Source of the DNA: Marimonas lutisalis
Lineage (GTDB): Bacteria; Pseudomonadota; Alphaproteobacteria; Rhodobacterales; Rhodobacteraceae
Assembly (NCBI RefSeq): GCF_005434965.1
Contig: NZ_SKCI01000004.1
Coordinates: 310,001-374,000 of the forward strand
Reading direction: 5' to 3'
DNA length: 64,000 nucleotides
Made by a program: the position numbers and the translations under genes. Of this stretch, positions 8,779 through 19,900 are shown piece by piece (within the stretch, counting starts at the first letter, position 1; the number at the start of each line of letters is the position of its first letter). Below the pieces are notes generated by a model. The model had not been told where the DNA came from and searched no databases. It saw only the letters and a list, made by a program, of their open reading frames with translations.

Positions 8779-9604
8779 AGGGGTCTGCGTAAGGATCGGC
8801 ATAAGGGTCACCATAGGGGTCATCATAAGGATCGACATAGGCACTTGAATCGTCACTGCCCAGTTTGAACCGACGGTTCTGCAAATAAATCATGCGGGCC
8901 TGTGCGTAACTATCGGCACTTTCATAGAGAATGGTATCAATCGTGTCGGAATAGCGGCCCCGGTCGCCCAGCTTCGACGCCAGGGCGGCACCGGTTCCAT
9001 AGTATTTTTCGGGACTCGGCAGAACATAGGACAATGGGTTGGTGAACACGTCCACAACCCTGCCAACCGCGTCACGCTCGGTCGATGGGCCCAGCACGGG
9101 CAACTCGACATAGGCGCCCTCGGGCACCCCCCAGACATACAGCGTTTCGCCGAAATCGGTTTCCACCTCGTCGATCCCGAATTCACTGGCCGGGTCCGCC
9201 AATCCGCCGAATCCGAAGACGGTGTTAAAGGCGAAGCGGAACGTGTTCTGGAATGCCCCGCCCAGGTCCCCCTGCAACAGGTTGTTCACCACCGTGCCCG
9301 GCAGGCTGAGGTTCGACGCGAAACTGGACACGCTGTCTTCGATCGGATCCGGAACAAACTGGGTGTATCCCTTGCCCGCGGGCCGGACCAGGCTGCGATC
9401 CAGCGCGCGGTTCAGTTCGTGATTGTTGCGGTTCGTTTCCTCGTAGGGATCGTAAATGCCGCCGGGCGCTTCGCCAGGCCCCGGAACACTGCAGGCCGAC
9501 AGGGTGAAACTCAGCCCTACGACCGCAATCGCCAACGCGTTGCGCGCCTGCGCTTTCAAGCCGAAGCCGGATTTTTCGTTCGAAAACAACAATGGAATTT
9601 CCAT
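8747..9604 (-). CDS. mlaA: MlaA/VacJ family outer-membrane lipoprotein
   Basis: 285 residues with a lipobox LSAC (Cys38 in this reading); a TTG at codon 16 could be the real start and would give a tidier lipoprotein signal. MlaA hallmarks are DPYEETNRNNHELNRALD, FASNLSLPGTVVNNLLQGD and FGETLYVWGVPEGAYVELPVLGPST. MlaA removes misplaced phospholipids from the outer leaflet and hands them to MlaC, encoded next with overlap. Unusual is the C-terminus: seven DPYx units (DPYDDPYGDPYADPYADPYA and onward), acidic and low-complexity, absent from typical MlaA. Confidence 0.93.
   Translation of the reverse strand: MEIPLLFSNEKSGFGLKAQARNALAIAVVGLSFTLSACSVPGPGEAPGGIYDPYEETNRNNHELNRALDRSLVRPAGKGYTQFVPDPIEDSVSSFASNLSLPGTVVNNLLQGDLGGAFQNTFRFAFNTVFGFGGLADPASEFGIDEVETDFGETLYVWGVPEGAYVELPVLGPSTERDAVGRVVDVFTNPLSYVLPSPEKYYGTGAALASKLGDRGRYSDTIDTILYESADSYAQARMIYLQNRRFKLGSDDSSAYVDPYDDPYGDPYADPYADPYADPYADQTE
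8759..8833 (-). repeat. 12-bp tandem repeat encoding the DPYA tail of MlaA
   Basis: About six 12-base units code for DPYD, DPYG and then four DPYA repeats. In the +1-shifted frame the same DNA supplies several ATG codons for mlaC, so repeat number affects the tail length of one protein and the possible starts of the other. Twelve-base units keep both frames when copies are gained or lost. Confidence 0.85.
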
Positions 9605-9762
9605 AACGATCTGCGTATTGGCTATCTAATTGATAGAATTTTATTGCCCAGACCGCCACAGGGCTTCGTTCGGTTTTGTGGCAGAATGGAGACAGGGCCT
9701 TGCAGCCAGCATTCTAGTACGCGAAATAGAAAAACGAAACGATACGGTTGGACCCAAGCAAA

Positions 9763-11505
9763 ATGATGCCCACGAACCAAGCACAACTCGCCGCGGGCAG
9801 GGAAGAACTGCGCGCGGCCCGCCGGGAAAGCCGTAGCCTCTACTGGGCGGTCGGTCTCTTCAGCTTCTTCGTCAACCTGCTGATGCTCACCGGCCCGCTC
9901 TACATGCTTCAGGTTTATGACCGTGTCTTGGGCTCGCGCTCGGTGGCAACGCTGATCGCGCTGTCGCTTCTTGTCGCCTTTCTTTACGGCATGATGGGCA
10001 TTCTCGATTTCGCGCGCGGCCGCATCATGGGCCGCGTCGGCGCGCGGTTTCAGTCGCGGCTGGATCGGCGGGTTTTCGATGCGGTGATCCGCAAGACCGC
10101 GCTGCGCGGCACCAACGAAACCGCGTCGGGCCTGCGTGATCTCGAATCGATCCAGCGCCTGATGACGTCTCCCGCGTTGATGTCGGTCTTCGATATCCCG
10201 TGGACACCCTTCTTCATCATGGCGATTTTCCTGTTCCACCCATGGCTCGGCTACTTGGCGTTGTGCGGCGGTGGTATTCTGATCGTCGTGACCATCATCA
10301 ACCAGAAAGTCTCGCGCCGCCCGCTGGGCCAGGCCACCCAGGCGACGATGCAGGCCGAGGTTATGGCCGAGCAACTCAGGACCGAGGCCGAGATGGTTCA
10401 GTCCATGGGCATGCGCCAGGCCGCGTTCGACCGCTGGCAGCAAAGCCGCCAACAGGCGCTGTCCTACCAGGTGTCCTCGGCTGATCTCGGCGGCAGCTTC
10501 TCTTCGGCGACCAAGACATTCCGGCTGTTCCTGCAATCGGCCATGCTCGGCGTCGGCGCCTATCTCGTGCTGCAGAACGAACTGACGCCCGGCGCCATGA
10601 TCGCGGGCTCCATCCTGCTGGGTCGCGCCCTTGCCCCGATTGAGATGGCCATCGGCCAGTGGCCGCTTTTCGACCGCGCGCGCCGCGGTTGGGCGAACCT
10701 GGCCCTGCTTCTGGGCGAAGTACCCGCCGAACAGCCCAAGACCGCGCTGCCCCAGCCCCGTGCGCTGCTGGACGTGCAACAGCTTACCGTCGTGCCCCCG
10801 GGGCAGGCGCAGGCCTCGCTGCGCATGGTCAGCTTCCGCCTGGAACCCGGCAAGGCGCTGGGCGTGATCGGCCCGTCCGGTGCCGGCAAGTCCACACTCG
10901 CCCGCGCACTCACCGGGGTCTGGCGTCCCGCAGGCGGCAAGATCCGACTCGACGGCGCCTCCCTCGATCAGTACGAGCCCGAGGTGCTTGGCCGCCACAT
11001 CGGCTACCTGCCTCAGCGCGTGCAGCTTTTCGATGGCACGATCGCCGAAAACATTGCCAAGCTTTCCGGCAAACCCGATGCCGAAAAGGTCGTGGCCGCG
11101 GCCAAGAAGGCCGACGCGCATGAAATGATCCTGCAACTGCCCAACGGGTATGACACGCCGGTGACCGCAGCCAGCGGACGTCTGTCGGGCGGGCAAATCC
11201 AGAGGATCGGCCTGGCGCGCGCGATGTATGACAGCCCGGTTATCATCGTTCTGGACGAACCCAACTCGAACCTCGACAACGAAGGTTCGATGGCGCTGAA
11301 CAAGGCAATCCGCGCGATGAAAGGCGAGGGCAAATCCGTCATCATCATGGCGCACCGCCCGGCAGCCATCCAGGAATGCGAACTGCTGCTGATGCTTGAC
11401 AGCGGCGCCCGCGCCGCCTTCGGACCGCGCGACGAGGTGCTCTCGAAAATGGTCCAGAACGCTGAGCAAATCCAGAAATCCCAATCTCCCGGAGGGGTCC
11501 GCTGA
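9763..11505 (+). CDS. Type I secretion system permease/ATPase (PrtD/HlyB-like)
   Basis: 580 residues from ATG 9763; an upstream TTG would add five. The membrane domain (about residues 25-310) includes [19 protein letters not shown], a hallmark of PrtD-type exporters that lack the HlyB C39-like domain. The nucleotide-binding domain has Walker [10 protein letters not shown] (about residue 370), signature [16 protein letters not shown] and Walker [14 protein letters not shown]. It energises one-step export of proteins, usually RTX proteins, across both membranes. The adaptor gene overlaps its stop. No cargo or TolC gene is in the window. Confidence 0.95.
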   Translation: MMPTNQAQLAAGREELRAARRESRSLYWAVGLFSFFVNLLMLTGPLYMLQVYDRVLGSRSVATLIALSLLVAFLYGMMGILDFARGRIMGRVGARFQSRLDRRVFDAVIRKTALRGTNETASGLRDLESIQRLMTSPALMSVFDIPWTPFFIMAIFLFHPWLGYLALCGGGILIVVTIINQKVSRRPLGQATQATMQAEVMAEQLRTEAEMVQSMGMRQAAFDRWQQSRQQALSYQVSSADLGGSFSSATKTFRLFLQSAMLGVGAYLVLQNELTPGAMIAGSILLGRALAPIEMAIGQWPLFDRARRGWANLALLLGEVPAEQPKTALPQPRALLDVQQLTVVPPGQAQASLRMVSFRLEPGKALGVIGPSGAGKSTLARALTGVWRPAGGKIRLDGASLDQYEPEVLGRHIGYLPQRVQLFDGTIAENIAKLSGKPDAEKVVAAAKKADAHEMILQLPNGYDTPVTAASGRLSGGQIQRIGLARAMYDSPVIIVLDEPNSNLDNEGSMALNKAIRAMKGEGKSVIIMAHRPAAIQECELLLMLDSGARAAFGPRDEVLSKMVQNAEQIQKSQSPGGVR

Positions 11506-12971
11506 TGGCCGCCGACGACGACAAGACACCCGAGGCCGAAGCCGGCCAACCGCCCGCCAAAGGAGACGGCAAGAAACCCCTTGCCAAGATCGAACCGGTC
11601 AAGGTGCCCGCGGAAAAGGCCAAACCCGGCACGCCCGCTGCTCCGCTGCTGAAGAAGGTCGACGCGCCGAAAAAATCCAAACCCTGGTCGGCGCGCCTGC
11701 CGCTGTTTATCGGGTTCCTGGGCCTGCTGATCCTCGTGGGCGGGTTCGGCTCCTGGGCCGTGTTCAGCGAAATCGCCGGCGCGGTCATCGCCAGCGGTCG
11801 GATCGAAGTGGATCGCAATCGCCAGGTGGTCCAGCACCCGGACGGCGGGGTTGTCGCCGAGGTTCTGGTCGATGAAGGCGACACCGTCACTGTCGGACAG
11901 GTCCTCATCCGGCTCGACCCGGTCGAACTCGCATCGCAGAAAACCATCCTCGAAAGCCAGCTTTTCGAAATCATGGCCCGCCGCGGGCGGCTCGAAGCCG
12001 AACGCGACGGCGCCGAGAAGATAACCTTCGATCCCGAATTGATCGAGGTGTCGAACAGCAACGCCGATGTGCGCGAACTGATGGACGGGCATACCCGCCT
12101 TTATGCCGCCCGGCAGGCCTCGATCGACAAGGAGATCGAACAACTTGGCCGGCGCAGCGCCCAGCTCGACGACCAGATCGAGGGCATCGTGGCGCAGTCC
12201 GCCGCGCTGGAAACCCAGCTTGCCCTGATCGAGCAGGAACTCGCGAACCAGCAGGACCTGTTCGAAAAGGGCCTGGCCCAGGCGTCGCGCGTCCTGAACC
12301 TCCAGCGCGAACAAGCGCGGCTTGCCGGCCAGGTCGGCGATTTGAAATCCCGCAAGGCGCAGGCCGAAGAGCGCATCACCGAGATCGAGATCGAGGTGCT
12401 CAAGCTCGATACCCGTCGCCGCGAAGAGTCCATCTCGCAGCTGCGCGATCTGCGCTTCCGCGAGCTGGAACTGCGCGAAGAGCGCCGCGCAATCATCGAA
12501 CGCATGACCCGCCTCGATATCACCGCACCGGTCTCCGGCGTGGTCTACGGGCTGACCGTGTTCTCGCCGCGCTCTGTGATCCGTCCGGCCGATCCGGTGC
12601 TCTTCATCGTCCCGCAGGATCGTCCGCTCGTGATTACCGCCCAGGTCGAGCCGATCCATATCGACATGGTCTATGTCGGCCAGGAAGTCAGCCTGCGGTT
12701 CTCGGCGTTCGATCAACGTGAAACCCCCGAACTGGTGGGCCATGTCGCGCTCGTTTCGCCCGACGCGTTTTCGGACGATAGGACCGGGCTGACCTACTAT
12801 CGAACAGAAATCGTGCTCGATGAGAACCAGCGTGAACGCCTGCCCGAGGGCACCTCGCTCGTGCCTGGCATGCCGGTCGAGGCGTTCATCCGCACCGATG
12901 ATCGCACCCCGATTGCCTATCTGCTGCGGCCCTTCACGGTTTATTTTTCCAAGGCCTTCCGCGAAAGCTGA
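11505..12971 (+). CDS. HlyD-family periplasmic adaptor of type I secretion
   Basis: 488 residues; the ATG overlaps the ABC transporter stop (TGATG). A Lys/Pro-rich cytosolic tail of about 60 residues is followed by one membrane helix ([21 protein letters not shown]). Then comes a biotinyl-lipoyl-like half ([29 protein letters not shown]), long coiled coils (about 140-320) and the second lipoyl half and beta-barrel ([21 protein letters not shown]). It bridges the ABC exporter to an outer-membrane TolC channel encoded elsewhere. Confidence 0.95.
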   Translation: MAADDDKTPEAEAGQPPAKGDGKKPLAKIEPVKVPAEKAKPGTPAAPLLKKVDAPKKSKPWSARLPLFIGFLGLLILVGGFGSWAVFSEIAGAVIASGRIEVDRNRQVVQHPDGGVVAEVLVDEGDTVTVGQVLIRLDPVELASQKTILESQLFEIMARRGRLEAERDGAEKITFDPELIEVSNSNADVRELMDGHTRLYAARQASIDKEIEQLGRRSAQLDDQIEGIVAQSAALETQLALIEQELANQQDLFEKGLAQASRVLNLQREQARLAGQVGDLKSRKAQAEERITEIEIEVLKLDTRRREESISQLRDLRFRELELREERRAIIERMTRLDITAPVSGVVYGLTVFSPRSVIRPADPVLFIVPQDRPLVITAQVEPIHIDMVYVGQEVSLRFSAFDQRETPELVGHVALVSPDAFSDDRTGLTYYRTEIVLDENQRERLPEGTSLVPGMPVEAFIRTDDRTPIAYLLRPFTVYFSKAFRES

Positions 12972-13052
12972 CACGGCGCCTGGAATGGGCTTTCCATTTC
13001 GGGCCGCTTTGCACTAGCGTCACCGCGACTCGAAGCCACAAGGAGACCCGCG

Positions 13053-13517
13053 ATGAGCTCGAAAATCGAATCCCGCCTCGCCGAACTGGGCGTCACGCTG
13101 CCCGACGCCGCCGCCCCCGCCGCGAACTACGTGCCTTTCGTCCAGGTGGGCGATCTCGTCTTCGTGTCGGGCCAAGTCTCGATGGACGAAAACGGGCTGG
13201 TCAAGGGCAAGCTGGGCGATGACATGGATGTCGAAGCCGGCGCCGCCGCGGCCAAGCTCTGCGGCATCATGCTGCTGGCCCAGGCCAAGGCCGCCTGCGG
13301 CGGCGATCTCGACCGCCTCAAACGCGTCGTGAAGCTCACCGGGTTCGTCAACTCCACTGGCGATTTCGGCGATCAGCCCAAGGTCGTGAACGGCTGTTCG
13401 GACTTCCTGGTCGAAGCCCTCGGCGATGCCGGCCGGCATTCCCGCTCGGCCGTCTCGGCCGGCGCGCTGCCCTTTGGCGTCGCCGTCGAGATTGAAGCGA
13501 TCTTCCAGATCAGCTAA
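13053..13517 (+). CDS. RidA family protein
   Basis: 154 residues, with an AAGGAG site ahead of the ATG. The YjgF/RidA fold is recognisable from YVPFVQVGDLVFVSGQVSMDENG and RHSRSAVSAGALPFGVAVEIEAIFQ. The longer N-terminus and the stretch GAAAAKLCGIMLLAQAKAACGGDLDRLKRVVKLTGFVNST place it in the 150-residue subgroup common in alphaproteobacteria. RidA enzymes hydrolyse reactive enamine/imine intermediates; the Arg that defines true deaminases could not be assigned with confidence. The GDPD gene starts 5 bases after the stop, so these are co-transcribed. Confidence 0.92.
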   Translation: MSSKIESRLAELGVTLPDAAAPAANYVPFVQVGDLVFVSGQVSMDENGLVKGKLGDDMDVEAGAAAAKLCGIMLLAQAKAACGGDLDRLKRVVKLTGFVNSTGDFGDQPKVVNGCSDFLVEALGDAGRHSRSAVSAGALPFGVAVEIEAIFQIS

Positions 13518-13522
13518 GGTCA

Positions 13523-14293
13523 ATGGTCCCGCTCGACCCGGTGTTCCGCCGCGTGCCCTTCGCGCATCGCGGACTGCACGACACGTCCGACAGGCGCCCG
13601 GAGAACTCGCGCGCGGGGTTTCGCGCCGCGATCGAGGCGGGATATGGCATCGAGCTTGACCTGCAACTCTCCAGCGACGGGCAGGCGATGGTCTTTCACG
13701 ACTACGCGCTTGCCCGCCTCACCGGGCAATCCGGCCCGGTGCGCATGCACAGCGCCGATCAACTGGCGCAAATCCCCCTGTTGCATGGGGATGGCGAAGG
13801 CATCCCAACGCTGCCCGAGATGCTCGATCTCGTCGCTGGCCGCGCGCCCCTGCTGATCGAACTCAAGGATCAGGATGGCGCTATGGGCCGCGATGTCGGC
13901 CCGCTGGAATACGCCACCGCGCAGGCGCTTTCGGGCTATCGCGGGCCTGTGGCGGTGATGTCCTTCAACCCGCATGCGGTGGCCGCAATGGCGCAGTTGG
14001 CGCCCGATGTGCCCCGTGGGCTGACCACCTGCGCCTATGATCCCGGCGATTGGCCGCTTCTGCCCCAGACCACCTGCGATCACCTGGCGGCCATCCCCGA
14101 TTACGACCGCGTCGGCGCCTCGTTCGTGTCTCATGACGTGGCCGACCTGCACAATCCGCGCCTGTCCGAACTGCGCGCCGCAGGGGCCGCCATCCTGTGC
14201 TGGACCGTCACCTCGCCCGAAATCGAGGCCGAGGCGCGCAGGATCGTCGACAATATCACCTTCGAACAGTACCTCGCCCCGCTTCCCGCTTGA
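13523..14293 (+). CDS. Glycerophosphodiester phosphodiesterase
   Basis: 256 residues with no signal peptide, so cytosolic. GDPD motifs are FAHRGLHD near residue 14, PENSRAGFRAAIEAGYGIELDLQLSSDG with the metal-binding Glu and Asp, and VFHD. LIELKDQDG is the later acidic motif. It would cleave glycerophosphodiesters such as glycerophosphocholine to glycerol-3-phosphate and an alcohol. It lies between RidA and the FemAB-like gene in a plus-strand run. Confidence 0.95.
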   Translation: MVPLDPVFRRVPFAHRGLHDTSDRRPENSRAGFRAAIEAGYGIELDLQLSSDGQAMVFHDYALARLTGQSGPVRMHSADQLAQIPLLHGDGEGIPTLPEMLDLVAGRAPLLIELKDQDGAMGRDVGPLEYATAQALSGYRGPVAVMSFNPHAVAAMAQLAPDVPRGLTTCAYDPGDWPLLPQTTCDHLAAIPDYDRVGASFVSHDVADLHNPRLSELRAAGAAILCWTVTSPEIEAEARRIVDNITFEQYLAPLPA

Positions 14294-14326
14294 ACGGGCC
14301 GGGGAAGGCCCCGATATTCCTTCATC

Positions 14327-15517
14327 ATGGACGGCGAAACCAGCATCGAGATCCACGCTCTCACCACCCTCGGCCAGATCGACGCGGCCGAGTGGGATGC
14401 CTGCGCCTGTCCCGAGGCCGCGGATGGCGGCCCCCCGGCCGATCCTTTCACCAGCTACCGCTTTCTCAAGGCGCTCGAAGACAGCAGCTCAGTCGGCCCC
14501 CGAACCGGTTGGGAGCCGCGCTATCTTGTGGCCTATATGGACGATCAGGCCATCGCTTGCGCGCCGCTCTACGCCAAGTCGCACAGCCAGGGCGAATACA
14601 TCTTCGACCACAATTTCGCCCATGCCTATGAACGCGCCGGCGGGCACTACTATCCGAAACTGCAGATCGCCGTGCCTTTCACACCGGCCACCGGCCGCCG
14701 CCTTCTCACCCGCCCGGGATTCGAGGAAACAGGCCAGGCCGCGCTGGTCCAGGGCGCCGTGCAGTTGGTCGACGACAACGATCTCAGCTCGCTGCACATC
14801 ACCTTCTGCACCGAGGCCGAGGCAGAAGCGGGCAAACGGATGGGCCTTCTGCACCGCACCACGCAGCAGTTTCACTGGGAAAACCACGGCTATGCCGATT
14901 TCAACGCCTTCCTTGCATCCCTGTCGTCGCGCAAGCGCAAGAACATCCGCAAGGAACGCGCGACCGCGCAGGACTTTGGCGGGCGGATCATCGCGCTGAC
15001 GGGCGATGCCATCGAACCGCAGCACTGGGATGCCTTCTGGACTTTTTACCAAGACACCGGCGCGCGCAAATGGGGCACGCCCTACCTGACCCGCGATTTC
15101 TTCGACCGCGCCCATGACAGCCTGCGCGATGACGCGCTCCTGGTGCTGGCCGAACGCGATGGGCACTATGTCGCCGGCGCGCTCAACTTCATCGGCCGTG
15201 ATGTGCTTTTTGGCCGCTACTGGGGCTGCGTCGAACATCATCCCTGCCTGCATTTCGAACTGTGCTACTATCAGGCCATCGATTTTGCCATCGAACATGG
15301 TCTTTCCCGGGTCGAGGCCGGCGCCCAGGGCGAACACAAGCTGGCGCGCGGATACCTGCCCAATACCTGCCATGCACTCAGTTGGGTGCGCGATGCGGGT
15401 TTCCGCGATGCGATTTCGCGCTATCTTGAAGCCGAACGCGAAGCCGTGGCCGAGGAGGTCGAGATCCTGACCGCCTATGGCCCCTTCCGTAAAACCAACC
15501 AGGAGGAACACGATTGA
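14327..15517 (+). CDS. FemAB-like acyltransferase (DUF482/PF04339 family)
   Basis: 396 residues with two GNAT-like halves. Family landmarks are [33 protein letters not shown] in the first half, and [29 protein letters not shown] and [16 protein letters not shown] in the second. Members are annotated as 'peptidogalycan biosynthesis' or GNAT proteins; by analogy with FemAB they may transfer an aminoacyl or acyl group, but the true substrate is unknown. The stop overlaps the start of the pterin dehydratase gene, so the two are translationally coupled. Confidence 0.9.
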   Translation: MDGETSIEIHALTTLGQIDAAEWDACACPEAADGGPPADPFTSYRFLKALEDSSSVGPRTGWEPRYLVAYMDDQAIACAPLYAKSHSQGEYIFDHNFAHAYERAGGHYYPKLQIAVPFTPATGRRLLTRPGFEETGQAALVQGAVQLVDDNDLSSLHITFCTEAEAEAGKRMGLLHRTTQQFHWENHGYADFNAFLASLSSRKRKNIRKERATAQDFGGRIIALTGDAIEPQHWDAFWTFYQDTGARKWGTPYLTRDFFDRAHDSLRDDALLVLAERDGHYVAGALNFIGRDVLFGRYWGCVEHHPCLHFELCYYQAIDFAIEHGLSRVEAGAQGEHKLARGYLPNTCHALSWVRDAGFRDAISRYLEAEREAVAEEVEILTAYGPFRKTNQEEHD

Positions 15518-15804
15518 GCGAACTTCTCTCCGATACCGCCCGCGAAAACCTGCTCGAGCCGCTGTTCAAAACGGGCTGGACCATGGTCGAGGGCCGTGAC
15601 GCCATTGAAAAGGAATTCACCTTCAAGGACTTCACCGAGGCCTTTGCCTGGATGACCCGCGCCGCGCTCTGGGCCGAGAAATGGAACCACCACCCCGAGT
15701 GGTCGAACGTCTACAACCACGTTACCGTCACGCTGACAACCCATGACGTCGGCGGCCTGTCGACATTGGATGCCAAGCTGGCGCGCAAGATGGACAGCCT
15801 TTGA
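15514..15804 (+). CDS. phhB: 4a-hydroxytetrahydrobiopterin dehydratase (pterin carbinolamine dehydratase)
   Basis: 96 residues. The start is TTG at 15514, embedded in the stop of the preceding gene (ATTGA) and preceded by AGGAGG at 8 bases; no ATG is available nearby. [24 protein letters not shown] contains the catalytic histidines of the family. It dehydrates the pterin carbinolamine formed by aromatic amino acid hydroxylases; no hydroxylase gene is in the window, and the protein may instead serve another pterin. It is the last gene of the RidA-GDPD-FemAB-like run. Confidence 0.95.
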   Translation: MSELLSDTARENLLEPLFKTGWTMVEGRDAIEKEFTFKDFTEAFAWMTRAALWAEKWNHHPEWSNVYNHVTVTLTTHDVGGLSTLDAKLARKMDSL

Positions 15805-15813
15805 CGAAAAAAA

Positions 15814-15836
15814 GGCCCCGGAACGGATCCGGGGCC
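15814..15836 (-). terminator. Intrinsic terminator of the LysR gene
   Basis: A 9-bp stem GGCCCCGGA / TCCGGGGCC with a 5-base loop. On the minus strand it is followed by seven Us, the classic pattern. On the plus side there is no U-run after it, so it chiefly serves the minus-strand gene. Confidence 0.88.
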
Positions 15837-15901
15837 AGTCTGGTTGCGGGGCTCACCCATCGGGTAAACCTAGGGGAAAAGACGTTCGGGGGCCTGGCGC
15901 C

Positions 15902-16807
15902 TTACCAGTTGATCGGCCCCTTATCGCCGAAGGCGTGCACGAGGAAATCAATGAAGGCGCGCACCTTGGGCTGGGTAAACCGGCCCGGCGGGTAAACCGC
16001 GTAGATGCCTTGGGTTTCGACCGGCAGATCGGGGATCACGTCCTCGACCAGCCCCTTCCGCAGCGCATCGGCATAAAGAAAGCTGGGAAGATAGGCGATG
16101 CCCAGACCCGAGATCGCCGCGTTCAGCAGGCTCTGGCCGTCATTCACGCTCAGCCACCCGGCGGTGCGCACCTGGCGCTTCTCGCCCGACGGCGCGGTCA
16201 GTTTCCAAACGTTCCCGGCCGACTGGTTGGAATAATGCAGCAGCTTGTGCTCATTCAGATCGTCGATCTTCTCGGGGCGGCCGTAACGCTCGAAATAGGC
16301 AGGGCTCGCGATCATCCGCTTGGTTGTCTCGGTCAGCTTGCGCGCCCGCAGCGTGCTGTCTTCCAGCTCGCCAATACGGACCGCCATGTCAAAGCCTTCG
16401 GAAATCAGTTCCACATAGCGGTTGTTCAGCACCATGTTCACGGTGATATCCGGGAAGTCGGCCAGGAAATCGCCCAGGATCGGGCTCAGATGATTGACGC
16501 CGAAATCGGTTGCCACGCTGATCCGCAAAAGGCCCGACGGGTCCGATTGCATCGACGACACCAACGCATCGGCCTCGCCCGCGTCATTCAGAACGCGGCG
16601 CGCACGATCGTAATAGGCCAGTCCGATCTCGGTCGGGCTCACCCGGCGCGTCGTTCGGTTCAGAAGCCGCGCACCCAGGCGTGCTTCAAGCGAGGAGACG
16701 TGCTTGGAGACGGCAGATTTCGAAATCCCCATCTTCTTCGCGGCGTCCGTAAAGCCTCCTTGATCCACAACCGTGGCAAAGGCCTCCATTTCCGTCAGGC
16801 GGTCCAT
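15902..16807 (-). CDS. LysR-family transcriptional regulator
   Basis: 301 residues. The N-terminal HTH spans about residues 5-60 (FATVVDQGGFTDAAKKMGISKSAVSKHVSSLEARLG), then RTTRRVSPTEIG, followed by a periplasmic-binding-like effector domain beginning LLRISVATDFGVNHL. It resembles the large DsdC/AaeR-like LysR group. The 156-base gap upstream separates it from the 3' end of smc, so no divergently transcribed target is adjacent and the regulon cannot be inferred from position. Confidence 0.95.
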   Translation of the reverse strand: MDRLTEMEAFATVVDQGGFTDAAKKMGISKSAVSKHVSSLEARLGARLLNRTTRRVSPTEIGLAYYDRARRVLNDAGEADALVSSMQSDPSGLLRISVATDFGVNHLSPILGDFLADFPDITVNMVLNNRYVELISEGFDMAVRIGELEDSTLRARKLTETTKRMIASPAYFERYGRPEKIDDLNEHKLLHYSNQSAGNVWKLTAPSGEKRQVRTAGWLSVNDGQSLLNAAISGLGIAYLPSFLYADALRKGLVEDVIPDLPVETQGIYAVYPPGRFTQPKVRAFIDFLVHAFGDKGPINW

Positions 16808-16963
16808 ACTCGATCCCTCTGCGTGTCCTTTTTGTCAGGATCGGTTATCGCGGGGAAATTGGGCAGAATACGGGCGCGGGTGGGATAATATCGGGGATTT
16901 GTCAGGGATCGTTGATGGCGCCGAAACAGGGAAACACGCGTTTCGTGCCCTGCGGAGGTGGGC

Positions 16964-19900
16964 TCAGGCCACCATCTGCTCGGCCTTCTTCAGGTCCACG
17001 CTGACCAGCTGGCTCACGCCCTGCTCCTGCATGGTCACCCCAAAGAGCCGGTCCATCCGCGACATCGTCACCGCGTGGTGCGTAATGATCAGGAACCGCG
17101 TATCGGTGCGCCGCGTCATCTCGTCCAGCAGGTCGCAGAACCGCGTCACGTTGGCATCGTCCAGCGGCGCGTCGACCTCGTCCAGCACACAGATCGGCGC
17201 GGGGTTGGCCAGGAACACCGCGAAAATCAGGGCCAGCGCAGTCAGGGTCTGTTCCCCACCCGACAACAGCGACAGCGTCGACAGCTTCTTGCCCGGCGGC
17301 TGGCACATGATCTCCAGACCGGCTTCCAGCGGGTCGTCGCTCTCGACCAGCACTAGGTTCGCTTCGCCCCCGCCAAACAGGTGCTTGAACAGAAGCGAGA
17401 AGTTCTCGTTCACCTGCTCGAACGCGGTCAGCAGGCGTTCGCGCCCTTCGCGGTTCAGGCTGGCGATACCGTTGCGCAGGGTGCGGATCGCCTCTTCTAG
17501 GTCGGTCTTTTCCTTCACCAGCTCGTCATGCTCGGTCTGAACTTCCTGTGCGTCTTCCTCGGCGCGCAGGTTCACCGCGCCCAGCGCATCACGCTGCCGC
17601 TTCAGCCGGTTCACATCCGCTTCGATCGCGTCCGAGGCCGGCATCTTCTCAGGATCGGTCTCCAACCGCTCCAGAAGCTCTTCCGGCGTGGTTTCCTGCT
17701 CCTCGGAAATTCGCTCGGCGGCATAGGCCACGGTTTCACGCGCCGCATCCGCCCGCGCCTCCGAACGCGCGCGCGCCTCGCGCGCCTCGCTTGCCGCTCG
17801 CTCGGCCTCGCGTTCGCCCGCCACCGCTTCGCGCAGGGCCGTCTCACCGCCGGCCAGCGCGTCAGCTGCCGTCGCCCGCCGCTTCTCGGCCTTGTCGATC
17901 TCGGTCGACAGTTCCTCGCGCTTGGCGGCGATCTCGGCGGGCGCGGCCGTAGCTTCTTTCAATTCCCCTTCCGAGGCCGCCTTGCGCTCGGCCAGCTCGG
18001 CGATCCGCTTGCCCGCAGTGTCCAGCCGATGCTTCCAGCCGCTGATCTCCTTGGTCACTTCCTGCGAGCGTTTCAGCCGCGCCTCGCCCTCGCGGCGCAG
18101 CTCGTCATGGGCCGAGCGGCGCGACATCATCGTGATACGCGCGGCCTCGACCGTCATCTTGACGTCTTCCACCTGCGACCGCGCCGCATCCAGGTCGCCC
18201 AGGTCGGCTGCGCCCTTCTCGGCCTCGGCCAATTGCTTGCGCGCGCCCATCGCCTCTTCTTCGTGGCGTTTTACCGCCAGCCCCGCCGATTCCAGCCGCG
18301 ACTCCGCCAGGTTCCGGTCGGCCTCGGCCCGGCTCAGCGCGCGGGCGGCTTCGGTCAGCAGGCGGTCGGCCGCGCGGCGCGCCTCACGCGCCCTTCTGTC
18401 GGCCTCGCTCAGCTCGGCCATGCGCTTCTGCAGCATCTCGTGGGCAGCCCGTGCGCCATCGGCGCGCGCCGTGGCGGCCTCCATCTGCTGCTTCAGCGCC
18501 TCCAGCCGGTTCAACTGCTCCAGCCGCAGCGCCGCGGCGCTCGGCGCGTCCTCGGCCCAGGCGCGGAACCCGTCCCAGCGCCACAGGTCCCCTTCCAGCG
18601 TGACCAGACGCTGCCCCGGCTTCAACTGCGGCTGCAGGCGCGGCCCGTTTTCGGCCTCGACAAGACCGATCTGGCTCATCCGCCGGGCCAGCACCTCGGG
18701 CACGCTCACATGATTGGTCAGCGCATCGACACCCTCGGGCAACAGCTGCGCCTGCGAATACCCCGGCAGCAACGCCCAGCCCGATGGGCCATCCTCTTCC
18801 ACCTCGGGTGCGCGCAGATCGTCGGCCAGCGCGGCGCCCAGCGCCTTCTCATACCCCTGCTCCACCTGCAGCCGGTCCAGGATCTGCCCGCCCTCGGCGG
18901 TGTCCCGCTCCACCAGCTTGGCCAGCGCCGTCGCTTCGGCGCGCAACGCGTTCACCTCGCCCTCGGCCTCGCTGCGCTCCGCACGCGCATCGGCCTCGCG
19001 CGATTGCGTCTCTGCCCGCGCCGCCTCGGCCTCGGTCAGAACGTCGTCGGCGCGCTTGGCCTGGTCCTGCGCCTTGGCCTCGGCATCCTGCGCCTCGGCA
19101 TAATCGCTCTCGGCCTTCTTCAGGGCCGCCCCCGCCTCCCCGGCGCTGGCCTTGGCCTTCGCCGCTTCCGCCTCGCTGCGCTCCAGCGTCTTGCGGCTGT
19201 CTTCCAGCAACCGGTTGGCCGACTGGTGCCGCGCCGCCAGCCGCGCCACGTCCTCGGTCAGCTGCGACAGGTCAGATTCGCGCGATTGCAGCACCCGCGC
19301 CGCTTCCCGCGCCTCCTCGGCCGCCGCCTCCAGCCGCGCCTCGTGGCCTTCGCCCGCCTTAGCCAGCTCACGCGCCTCCCATTCCAGCCGCTCGATGGTT
19401 TCGCCGGCATCCCGGTTCAGGCCCGCCTCGCGCTCCATATCCGCGCCCAGCTGCTCGATCCGCGCCTTCAGCGTCTCGATCGTTTCCAGCGCCCGGGCTT
19501 CCTGATCGTTCAGCGTGTCGCGCTGCACCTGCAGCCGCTGCAACACCGCCGCGGCAATCGCCTCTTCCTCGCGCAGGGGCGGAAGGGCATCTTCCTTCCC
19601 GGCACGCGCCTTGGCCGCACTGCGCGCCGCCGCCTCGGCCTGCGCCGCCGCACTTGTACGGGCTCGCAGTTCCTCGTCGGCTTTCGCGCGCGCTTCCTCG
19701 GCCTCTTTCCAGCGGCGATAGAGCAGCATGCCCTCGGCCTGGCGCAACTCCGTGCCAATCGCGCGATAGCGTGCCGCCTGCCGGGCCTGCCGCGCCAGTT
19801 GCTGCAACTGCCCGGCCAGCTGCTCGATCACGTCATCGACGCGGGTCAGGTTGCTCTCGGCACCCTTCAGCTTCAGTTCGGCCTCATGCCGCCGCTGGTA

